This document shows positions 15,275-21,478 of a stretch of 22,377 bases of DNA, one piece after another (position 1 is the stretch's first letter; every line of letters starts with the position of its first letter). The DNA is taken from the IMG/VR virus record IMGVR_UViG_3300030329_001012, positions 1-22,377 of that record; one strand, given 5' to 3'. Origin of the DNA: a virus. A model generated the notes under the pieces. The model did no database searches. It was not told where the DNA came from and saw only the letters and a program-made list of their open reading frames with translations. The translations under genes and the position numbers were made by a program.

Positions 15275-16445
15275 TAAACTAAATACTAGAAAGTATATAT
15301 TAAAAGAAACTGTTACTAAAGAAGAGGCACCAGTCAATTCAGTTGCAGGTGGTGGTGTTGATATGGCCCCAACCGCAAAGGGCACAAAAGTTTTTATGAA
15401 AAGAAATAAACTAGACGGCCGTACGAAAGAATACAGAGAAGCCGCACGACGAATCAAAGAACGCAAGGATAAATTGTATCAAAAAGAAGTACAAGCCAAA
15501 CTAAGTCAGTTTGGTATTGCTGCTATGGAATCAACAACAATGGACAACAACAAATATCTTGACACTAAACCAGGTAGCATTGAAGATGCAGTTCTTCAGG
15601 CTCTCAATCCCAATGCAGAAAAGGAAACTCTAACTCTACCAAAGACTGACGAAGAGGAAGAACTCAAAGAGTATATCAAATCAGACGGGTCACGCAGACG
15701 TTGTGCTGACGGTGACGGGCGTAGAACAAGATCCGAAGATAACACCAACGATGAAGATGATGACGGTGAGGGCCTAGACAAAGTTCAACCTAAGGCACTC
15801 AAGAAGAAGTTTAAAGATCGTAAAGATAAAGACATTGATAACGATGGTGACGAAGATGATTCCGACGAGTATCTACATAAAAAACGTAAAGCAATTTCTG
15901 CCAAGATGAAAGAGAGTAGAAAAACTTTCAAACAGTTTAGATCAGAAGCACACGAAATTGGCACAGACGAGTATGCAAACTACACTAAGGAGATGACTCC
16001 TGGTGAAGCCATCACAAATAAAGATGCACGAAAGGCTGATGCCAATAAGAAAAAAGAACAGGCTGCTCAACAGAATCAGTTGAATGTTGATGAAGAAGAT
16101 GCAAAAGAAGCATTTGCAAATCCACCTGCAGGAATGAAGTTCCCAACCACAGGTGTTAAGAACATGGGTGGTCCAAACAGACGCAAACGAAACCTCGGTG
16201 GTAATAAACGAAAGGGTGATGTTAAGAAGTTTCCTGTTGCCAAGACGGCAGAAGAAAAAGAACTAGACGAACTTAGCAACAAGACGATGGACAGTTATGC
16301 ACAGAAGGCAACTGCATCACAAGCATCTGCTGAGAAGAAAGGTGACTACAAGAAAGCAGACAAAAGAATCGCTGGTAAGTTGAGAGCTACCCGTAGAAAG
16401 TTCAGTAACGATACAAACAGGATTCTACGAGGGTTAAATAAATAA
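15267..16445 (+). CDS. Highly charged low-complexity virion protein with internal capsid-targeting-like motif
   Basis: This 392-residue protein is mostly charged and disordered. It has Lys/Arg-rich stretches, an acidic run (EDNTNDEDDDGEG, near 152-164), and KDKDIDNDGDEDDSDEY (about 187-203). The DIDNDGDEDDSD stretch resembles a calcium-binding loop and, as I recall, recurs in marine phage head proteins. YILKET near residues 11-16 offers a possible L-K-E cleavage site. Internally, KTFKQFRSEAHE (about 219-230) resembles the capsid-targeting starts of neighbouring genes, just after an in-frame ATG (15906). The basic C-terminus could bind packaged DNA. A fusion or polyprotein is plausible. It overlaps the preceding gene by eight bases. 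Confidence 0.72.
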   Translation: MLNKLNTRKYILKETVTKEEAPVNSVAGGGVDMAPTAKGTKVFMKRNKLDGRTKEYREAARRIKERKDKLYQKEVQAKLSQFGIAAMESTTMDNNKYLDTKPGSIEDAVLQALNPNAEKETLTLPKTDEEEELKEYIKSDGSRRRCADGDGRRTRSEDNTNDEDDDGEGLDKVQPKALKKKFKDRKDKDIDNDGDEDDSDEYLHKKRKAISAKMKESRKTFKQFRSEAHEIGTDEYANYTKEMTPGEAITNKDARKADANKKKEQAAQQNQLNVDEEDAKEAFANPPAGMKFPTTGVKNMGGPNRRKRNLGGNKRKGDVKKFPVAKTAEEKELDELSNKTMDSYAQKATASQASAEKKGDYKKADKRIAGKLRATRRKFSNDTNRILRGLNK

Positions 16446-16464
16446 AATAAACTGAGGTTATATT

Positions 16465-16935
16465 ATGGTACAGGTTATTATTATATTAGTATTACTAATG
16501 GGTGCAGGTGGATTTGGAGCCTATAGTTGGATCACCAACTTACAGGCAGAGAATCAGATTCTTCAAGTCAATCAAGAGAAACTTGAAGGAGCTGTTGCCG
16601 AACAAGAAAAGACTATTGCTAATCAGCAAGCAGAGGCAGCCGCAATTCAGAAAGCAAACTCTGAGTTGCGTGATGCCCAGAACAAACTCCGTGCAGACTC
16701 AAAGAATCTTGCCAACAAACTTGGCAAACACGAACTTGATATTCTAGCACAGAACAAACCAGGACTCGTTGATCGTATTATCAACAGAGCATCTGGTGCC
16801 GAGTTGAGATGCTTTGAACTTGCTACTGGTGCAGAACATACACCAGAAGAACTCGCAGCAACAAAGAAGTCCCAAAGCAACCGTGAGTGTCCTGAGTTGG
16901 CAAACCCCAACTTAGGTAAGGAGAATACAGAATGA
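16465..16935 (+). CDS. Inner-membrane coiled-coil protein, candidate i-spanin
   Basis: This 156-residue protein has an N-terminal membrane anchor (about 3-22) and a long predicted coiled coil (24-90), then LVDRIINRASGAELRCFELATG (101-122). That is the topology of a phage i-spanin: cytoplasmic end, one membrane span and a periplasmic coiled coil. The next gene encodes a short lipoprotein and overlaps by four bases, the usual spanin-pair layout. The pair would join the inner and outer membranes at lysis. GAGGTT upstream gives a ribosome binding site. An AT-rich TTAAATAAATAA before it (16434-16445) could be a weak late promoter. No sequence motif proves the spanin role. Confidence 0.62.
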   Translation: MVQVIIILVLLMGAGGFGAYSWITNLQAENQILQVNQEKLEGAVAEQEKTIANQQAEAAAIQKANSELRDAQNKLRADSKNLANKLGKHELDILAQNKPGLVDRIINRASGAELRCFELATGAEHTPEELAATKKSQSNRECPELANPNLGKENTE

Positions 16936-17300
16936 AGAAGGTGATTTTATTATTAGTGGGTGTTGCGTTTCTGGCAGGTTGTAGTATTACCCCCAAGACA
17001 AAACAAGTAGAGGTAACTTCTATTCCAACAGAGAAGTTGCCACTAAGTATTCCTAACCCAGAACCATTAGAGTTACGAGATGTGGGTTGGGTGATTGTAA
17101 CTGAAGCTAACATTGATGAAGTGTGGCAGATGTTGAAAGATGATAATGAAGGTGTAGCATTGTTTGCTCTCCGCCATGGTGACTACGAGCGATTGGCTCT
17201 TAACATAAAAGATATTCGTGCTCAGATAGGAGAGTACATTGTTATCTTAAAACAGTATCGGGAGTATTACGAAGGTGACACACCACAAGAAAGGGACTAA
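16932..17300 (+). CDS. Lipoprotein, candidate o-spanin
   Basis: This 122-residue protein has a signal peptide ending in the lipobox LAGC, with the lipidated Cys at 17. A Pro-rich stretch (about 35-50) is followed by WVIVTEANIDEVWQML and a helical end with NIKDIRAQIGEYIVILKQY. Similar lipoproteins occur, as I recall, beside i-spanin-like genes in marine phages. Outer-membrane attachment is expected since the residue after the Cys is Ser, not Asp. Overlap with the preceding membrane coiled-coil gene supports a pair. It is longer than the classic Rz1, so other lipoprotein roles remain possible. Confidence 0.66.
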   Translation: MKKVILLLVGVAFLAGCSITPKTKQVEVTSIPTEKLPLSIPNPEPLELRDVGWVIVTEANIDEVWQMLKDDNEGVALFALRHGDYERLALNIKDIRAQIGEYIVILKQYREYYEGDTPQERD

Positions 17301-17781
17301 AGTCTGGTCCGGTAAATTAGACTGTACGTTCCACGGCAAGATGCATTGGGAACTGAATAAAGAAATCTGGTTTCTATCTAAAGAAGCCCACGGCCATCAC
17401 AACATTTGGAAAGATATGGGTGTAAAGATTACAGAACCCAAAGATCAAGAAGGTTATTCTAAAGTGTATGCCCCAAAAGGTTATGACACAGACCTCGCAT
17501 CTATTCCACGTTTCGGTTGGGTGGCAGTCGCACCTTGGGATGTAGCACGACCTGCTATCATCCATGATGTACTCTACGGTGCTCTAAGAGATGCACTAAA
17601 AAACAAAACATATGATGAGAAGGTAGTGAACGAAATGCGAGCAGAAGCAGATCGTGTATTCCTAGAAGGAATGATGCACGTTGAACCTCCTGTCAAGATG
17701 TGGAAGGCCAAACCTTGTTATTGGTCTGTCCGTCCATTTGGTCGATTCGCAATTCGTAAGGCAGGCATGGCCCAGACCTGA
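17275..17781 (+). CDS. DUF1353 family protein
   Basis: This 168-residue protein carries the DUF1353 signature: DTDLASIPR (71-79) followed by PAIIHDVLYG (93-102), with Asp and His residues that look catalytic or metal-binding. The family is common in phages and often near lysis genes; its biochemical function is not established to my knowledge. The best start is a GTG at 17275, which overlaps the lipoprotein gene by 26 bases. The first ATG would remove about 22 residues ahead of the conserved core. Position beside the spanin pair is consistent with a role in envelope breakdown, though that is only inference. Confidence 0.85.
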   Translation: MTHHKKGTKVWSGKLDCTFHGKMHWELNKEIWFLSKEAHGHHNIWKDMGVKITEPKDQEGYSKVYAPKGYDTDLASIPRFGWVAVAPWDVARPAIIHDVLYGALRDALKNKTYDEKVVNEMRAEADRVFLEGMMHVEPPVKMWKAKPCYWSVRPFGRFAIRKAGMAQT

Positions 17782-17993
17782 TGTTTATCGTTTGGAAGTT
17801 ACTGCTCACCATACTATTGAGTACGGTGGGTAACAGTTTCTATAAGTGGTTTGCAAAAACTAAAATGGGCAAGTGGTTTGATAAGAAAATGGAAAATATT
17901 ATGAGCAAAGTGACTAGTAAAGTTGAACATTTGGAGATTCAAGATGACAACGAAAATGGTAGCAGTGCTCCTAGGAAGTCTAATAAGCCTTAG
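17781..17993 (+). CDS. Small single-span membrane protein
   Basis: This 70-residue protein has one hydrophobic N-terminal segment (about 2-20) followed by aromatic and basic residues (FYKWFAKTKMGKWFDKK), then a helical charged tail. The start overlaps the DUF1353 stop (TGATG) and its 3' end overlaps the next gene by 50 bases. The size and topology would fit a holin-like or lysis-regulating protein in a lysis block, but I recognise no family. Translation is supported by tight coupling on both sides. Confidence 0.6.
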   Translation: MFIVWKLLLTILLSTVGNSFYKWFAKTKMGKWFDKKMENIMSKVTSKVEHLEIQDDNENGSSAPRKSNKP

Positions 17994-19008
17994 CTCATTT
18001 GCCTACGACACAAATTATTCGCTGCACGGACATAGTGCAAGTTTTTTAATGATGGATGATAAGTGGATGACACTTAATTATCTACACCCTAACGCCAACA
18101 AAGTTGGTATGAGAAATGCCGCCAAGGCAAATGGTGATACCCACATCTATCTTTACACCAGAAATGCTGGAGATAACGGTGGTGGTTACAATCTAGGACA
18201 AATAAGTCCTCAATCAGATTGGGAAGCAAGACTAGATGAACTCAATAATCTAGGACTCAAACCAGTTCTTTGGTTGACCCCCGATGATAGTCCTTCTATC
18301 ACAAATCAATCTATGGATGCCCAGAAGGCACATTTCACTGCTATGGTGAATAGATTTGATAGTAGAGTCACAGGGTATGTTACTTGTTTAGAATGTGATG
18401 AGTATTGGAGTGCTGCTCAAGTGCAGGCTCTAGTAGCACATCTAAAGAGTGTAACAAATAAACCTGTTGGTGTTCATCTGACACCTAGTTTTAAACCAGA
18501 ATACTTTGTCAACGCAGACTATGTATTTCTACAGACAGGTTTTAATAAGACACCAGAACAAGTCAAGGCACTTGTTGCTCATGCGATTGCTGTTACAGGC
18601 AAACCTGTTGTAGCATCAGAGTATGAATGGGAAAGTCGGTCTGCTACTGCTCGTGCTCTTGGTGATGCTGCTTGTGCGGCAGGGGCAATCGGTACTGGTA
18701 ACGGTAGAAGTATTACATTCTGTGGTGCAGAAGAAGCACCCAAGAAGAAAAACAAAGATGCCGAGACTGCAATGGCAGTCATAGGTATTGCCGCTGTTGC
18801 GTTTGGTGCCTACTATCTACACACTAATTATGATTTTGAGTTGAAGTTTGACTTGACAGATAACTATCAGATTTACGGAACTAAAAAGACATTCAATCTG
18901 TTTGAGAAGGATGATAACTCATTAAACTTTGAGATGGACTTCTCCCATACTACTACAGATGACTTTTATTCCAATAGAATATTTTTAGGATTTTCAGGTA
19001 CGTTCTAA
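17944..19008 (+). CDS. Secreted TIM-barrel glycosidase-like protein with outer-membrane-like C-terminus
   Basis: From the ATG at 17944, preceded by GGAG, the protein has 354 residues. It begins with a clear signal peptide (MTTKMVAVLLGSLISLSSFA). A TIM-barrel-like domain follows. DTHIYLYTRN, GLKPVLWLTPD, VTGYVTCLECDEYW and GKPVVASEYEWES look like successive barrel strands, and Glu residues in LECDEYW and ASEYEWE are candidate catalytic acids. After a Cys-Gly/Lys linker comes a hydrophobic segment (TAMAVIGIAAVAFGAYYL), then amphipathic strands ending in Phe (IFLGFSGTF), as seen in outer-membrane proteins. The substrate is unknown. Export by a phage gene is unusual and suggests action on the host envelope or surface glycans. 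A TTG start 21 bases upstream would spoil the signal peptide. Confidence 0.7.
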   Translation: MTTKMVAVLLGSLISLSSFAYDTNYSLHGHSASFLMMDDKWMTLNYLHPNANKVGMRNAAKANGDTHIYLYTRNAGDNGGGYNLGQISPQSDWEARLDELNNLGLKPVLWLTPDDSPSITNQSMDAQKAHFTAMVNRFDSRVTGYVTCLECDEYWSAAQVQALVAHLKSVTNKPVGVHLTPSFKPEYFVNADYVFLQTGFNKTPEQVKALVAHAIAVTGKPVVASEYEWESRSATARALGDAACAAGAIGTGNGRSITFCGAEEAPKKKNKDAETAMAVIGIAAVAFGAYYLHTNYDFELKFDLTDNYQIYGTKKTFNLFEKDDNSLNFEMDFSHTTTDDFYSNRIFLGFSGTF

Positions 19009-19019
19009 CAACTATAAAA

Positions 19020-19027
19020 TATAAATA
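19020..19027 (+). promoter_or_regulatory. T4-like late promoter box (TATAAATA)
   Basis: This is an exact match to the T4 late consensus, in the 24-base gap before the DUF6356 gene. At T4 spacing transcription starts at 19033, exactly the first base of the GTG start codon, which would give a leaderless message for that gene and a late transcript covering the curli-like cassette. It is the last promoter-like signal seen before csgF. Confidence 0.68.
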
Positions 19028-19032
19028 GTTCT

Positions 19033-19239
19033 GTGAAAAATATATTTACAGAACACCCTAGAAGTGTCGGTGAGAGTTATCTTCTGCATATGTTTAACGC
19101 AGCAAGATATGCTCTTACCTTTTTAGTATTATTTTTTATTGCATTAGTACATGCTATATTACCTTTCCTGTTCGTAAGAACAGCTAGTGACATTGTTTGT
19201 GAAATGAGCAAAGACATGGAGTGTAGAAAGAAAGGATGA
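19033..19239 (+). CDS. DUF6356-like small membrane protein
   Basis: This 68-residue protein starts IFTEHPRSVGESYLLHMF, which matches the characteristic start of the DUF6356 family. A hydrophobic stretch follows (ALTFLVLFFIALVHAILPFLFV, about 27-48), then a short charged tail. The GTG at 19033 is the only usable start after the in-frame stop at 19015-19017. There is no Shine-Dalgarno sequence, and the late box is five bases away, so a leaderless transcript is likely. Family members occur in proteobacteria and phages with no known function. Confidence 0.8.
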   Translation: MKNIFTEHPRSVGESYLLHMFNAARYALTFLVLFFIALVHAILPFLFVRTASDIVCEMSKDMECRKKG

Positions 19240-19246
19240 ATATTGC

Positions 19247-19537
19247 ATGGAACCAACTACAGATGCTCTTGCTCAGTTTCTTGAGTTAGGGTTCGCCGCT
19301 GCTGGCACTCTTGCCGGCGGCTTCTTCATTGTACTTCTACTAAAGTACATCCTTGAGTCTGTCGTAGGACAGGCTAATTCGTTACACGCTATGATTACCG
19401 CACTAGACTTGCGGGTTAAAACCATGAACAACGAGGTTGTCAGAATAGACACCTTGATTAGTACGGTCGTGGGTGTTAGACCTGATTTGGATCGAATCGC
19501 TCGTGCAGACGGGCAGAAAGATGCGAGGAAAGACTAA
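19247..19537 (+). CDS. Small membrane protein with coiled-coil tail, paralogue A
   Basis: This 96-residue protein has a hydrophobic helix (about 12-32) and a soluble helical part (LHAMITALDLRVKTMNNEVVRIDTLI). The same arrangement is found in the gene at 19898, where LIALIDRIRMLDNDLIRLDQKL lies in the equivalent place. The two are probably paralogues. AAAGGATGA upstream supplies a ribosome binding site. The stop overlaps the next ATG. The topology could fit a holin or an assembly partner of the neighbouring export genes. Confidence 0.66.
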   Translation: MEPTTDALAQFLELGFAAAGTLAGGFFIVLLLKYILESVVGQANSLHAMITALDLRVKTMNNEVVRIDTLISTVVGVRPDLDRIARADGQKDARKD

Positions 19538-19713
19538 TGAAATGGATTGATTATTCCATAGATCAAGCACCCGATGGTAGTTTTAGAATAGAGGGAGATA
19601 CTCCCACGGAAGTAATGGATAAGAATTATTCTTTATACAAACCCGGAGATATTTTTGTTGTCAACGAAAGTGGTTGGCTTGTGAAGGTAGAACCGGAGAC
19701 TGTTGTATTGTGA
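19537..19713 (+). CDS. Small protein of unknown function
   Basis: This 58-residue protein is encoded between two overlapping neighbours: its ATG overlaps the previous stop (TAATG) and its stop overlaps the next start (GTGA). It reads MKWIDYSIDQAPDG, then KPGDIFVVNESGWLVKVEP, which looks like a small beta-rich fold. No signal peptide or membrane segment. It is likely real because of the perfect coupling on both sides, but I do not recognise a family. Confidence 0.66.
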   Translation: MKWIDYSIDQAPDGSFRIEGDTPTEVMDKNYSLYKPGDIFVVNESGWLVKVEPETVVL

Positions 19714-19898
19714 AGTGGATGATACAAACAGAAAAAGATAAACAAGGATATCATACAGTAACATATAACGGACAATACCGATGTACTTGCCCACAGTTTG
19801 AAAGAGGTATAGGATATTGTAAACACATTTGGTCTGTCAATGGAGGCCAGGTGTCTGTTAGACAACGCAAGTATGGACATATAGTAAGGGTAGAGTAA
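19710..19898 (+). CDS. SWIM-type zinc finger small protein
   Basis: Starting at the GTG at 19710 gives 62 residues. CTCPQFERGIGYCKH (25-39) fits the SWIM zinc-binding pattern CxC...CxH. SWIM fingers are found in DNA-binding and ubiquitin-related proteins and in bacterial helicase-associated proteins. A stand-alone finger of this size could bind DNA, RNA or protein. The GTG start overlaps the previous stop by three bases; an upstream ATG at 19674 lies inside that gene. The stop overlaps the next gene (TAATG). Confidence 0.74.
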   Translation: MKWMIQTEKDKQGYHTVTYNGQYRCTCPQFERGIGYCKHIWSVNGGQVSVRQRKYGHIVRVE

Positions 19899-20176
19899 TG
19901 GATGTCATTGAACTAGTAAACCAATATGGTTTGCCTATTGTAGTAGCAGGAGGAATGGGTTATTTCATATTCTTTATATGGAAGTATGTAACAACACAGA
20001 TCAAACCTAAGTTGGGTGATACTGCTGTAGTGTTGATTGCATTGATAGACCGTATTAGAATGTTAGATAACGACCTAATACGTTTGGATCAGAAACTAAA
20101 CATCTTCATTGAAATGGATGAAGCAATAAAACTAAAGGAAAAAAATGGCAAAAGTACAGAAAAACTGGACGACTAG
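19898..20176 (+). CDS. Small membrane protein with coiled-coil tail, paralogue B
   Basis: This 92-residue protein has one hydrophobic segment (YGLPIVVAGGMGYFIFFIW, about 10-28) then a soluble helical region with LIALIDRIRMLDNDLIRLDQKL (47-68) and a Lys/Glu-rich tail. It shares its layout and short motifs with the gene at 19247. It overlaps the CsgF-like gene by 32 bases, which ties its expression to the curli-like cassette. It may be a holin-like protein or an inner-membrane partner of the exporter. Confidence 0.66.
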   Translation: MDVIELVNQYGLPIVVAGGMGYFIFFIWKYVTTQIKPKLGDTAVVLIALIDRIRMLDNDLIRLDQKLNIFIEMDEAIKLKEKNGKSTEKLDD

Positions 20177-20687
20177 AGATTTGTGGTTTGCTGCCATTGG
20201 TGGTGGTGGAATCATTGCATTGTTCATTGGTCTTATGTTCTTTGCTGCAATAAGAGCAACTGCCTCCGAACTTGTACATGAGTTTCATAGTCCATCATTC
20301 AGCGGCATCGGTTGGAGTACGCATATGCTTTCTATTGAACAACTACAACACAATAGAAAAGAAGATATGCGAGAACGAGCAGAGGCCCAAGAAAGAAAAG
20401 AAGAACGTGAAGAAAACAACACGACCATTAATAAGTTTATCAAGAACGTAGAGAGCCGTATCTATGCTAACTTATCAAAACAGTTAGTGGATAATATGTT
20501 TGCCACACCAGATGAAGATTGCGAAGGTGATGAGTGTGATGTTCCACTGACAGGTACGGCAGATGTTGATGGTTCTATTTTAGTATGGACTAAAGACCCT
20601 GATATGGGAACGATTACTTTGGTCATAACAGGAGAAGATGGTACGACAACTACAATGACTGTGCCAGTAGGAGACTTTGGATTTTGA
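20145..20687 (+). CDS. csgF: CsgF-like curli assembly protein
   Basis: This 180-residue protein has an N-terminal hydrophobic segment (13-36) ending in AIRATA-S, a likely signal peptidase site. The new N-terminus, ELVHEFHSPSFSGIG, aligns with the start of mature E. coli CsgF (TFQFRNPNFGGNP), the part that inserts into the CsgG channel. NKFIKNVESRIYANL (96-110) aligns with the CsgF helix DNFTQAIQSQILGGL. The end, GSILVWTKDPDMGTITLVITG then TTTTMTVPV (143-175), aligns with the C-terminal strands. A charged linker (69-92) is longer than in CsgF. CsgF couples the secretion channel to surface fibre nucleation. It precedes a csgG gene, which strongly supports the assignment. Confidence 0.85.
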   Translation: MAKVQKNWTTRDLWFAAIGGGGIIALFIGLMFFAAIRATASELVHEFHSPSFSGIGWSTHMLSIEQLQHNRKEDMRERAEAQERKEEREENNTTINKFIKNVESRIYANLSKQLVDNMFATPDEDCEGDECDVPLTGTADVDGSILVWTKDPDMGTITLVITGEDGTTTTMTVPVGDFGF

Positions 20688-21478
20688 AAAAGATATTATT
20701 ACTGTTGAGTGTTATACTGATTGCTGGTTGTTCAACTAGTAGTAAGCTTATTCTACATGGGTCATTGCCCTATGCAGAAGGAACTCCTACTACTGAGTTG
20801 CTAATGTCAGTTCCAGAGTTAGACCAACCAGTGATAACAATAGCGGTGTATAACTTTCCAGACAGAACAGGACAAAGAAAACCATCAACAAGATTTTCAC
20901 AACTATCAACTGCCGTATCACAGGCACCAGAAACATATCTCATAGATGCGTTGAAGTGTGTCGGTAAAGGCAAATGGTTTACAGTAGTAGAGAGACAAGG
21001 ACTAGACAGTTTAATAAAAGAGAGACAACTAATACGATCAACAAGAGAACAATACGATGGAGATACGAAGTCCGTTTTAAAACCATTACTCTTTGCAGGA
21101 CTTTTAGTAGAAGGTGGAATCGTAAGTTATGATTCCAATGTGATGAGTGGTGGAGAAGGTGCAAGATACTTTGGCATAGGTGCTCATAGAAAGTACCGAA
21201 CAGATCAAGTCACAGTATCATTGCGTATAGTTGCTGTTCAAACAGGTGAGATACTTTTATCAGTATCATCAACTAAAACAATTGCCAGTCAGAAGATAGG
21301 CGGCGATGCCTTTAAGTTTCTAGATTTAGGAACAAAGGCCTTGGAAATAGAAGTAGGTGTAGCTAGAAACGAACCCACTAACTACGCTATCAGAACAGCA
21401 ATAGAGTATAGTGTATTACAGATGATAGAGAAAGGTGAGGCGAAGGGTTTATGGAAATATAAGAAGGAGGTACAATGA
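20684..21478 (+). CDS. csgG: CsgG-like outer-membrane curli secretion channel lipoprotein
   Basis: Translation starts at a TTG overlapping the csgF stop, after AGGAG. The signal peptide ends in lipobox IAGC with Cys 16. The CsgG family signature is strong: ITIAVYNFPDRTGQRKPS (51-68), WFTVVERQGLDSLIKERQLIR (98-118), EGGIVSYDSNVMSGGEGARYFGIG (143-166) and VSLRIVAVQTGEIL (178-191), plus RNEPTNYAIRTAIEY and GLWKY near the end. E. coli CsgG is a nonameric channel that exports curlin. Here the pore-eyelet region reads KPSTRFSQLSTAV (66-78) where E. coli has KPYPASNFSTAV. Length (264) is close to E. coli (277). Assignment is very secure. Confidence 0.93.
   Translation: MKKILLLLSVILIAGCSTSSKLILHGSLPYAEGTPTTELLMSVPELDQPVITIAVYNFPDRTGQRKPSTRFSQLSTAVSQAPETYLIDALKCVGKGKWFTVVERQGLDSLIKERQLIRSTREQYDGDTKSVLKPLLFAGLLVEGGIVSYDSNVMSGGEGARYFGIGAHRKYRTDQVTVSLRIVAVQTGEILLSVSSTKTIASQKIGGDAFKFLDLGTKALEIEVGVARNEPTNYAIRTAIEYSVLQMIEKGEAKGLWKYKKEVQ

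Noticed and set aside
16434-16445. TTAAATAAATAA as a late promoter for the candidate spanin genes
   Set aside because: It lacks a full TATAAATA match, and such AT-rich runs are common here; it is mentioned in the gene entry only.
17923-17943. TTG start for the TIM-barrel protein
   Set aside because: It adds seven residues including Trp and Arg before the signal peptide; the ATG at 17944 has a GGAG at good spacing and gives a standard signal peptide.
19674-19709. Longer start for the SWIM zinc finger gene
   Set aside because: It lies within the preceding small gene, and the GTG that overlaps that gene's stop is the better coupled start, consistent with neighbouring junctions.
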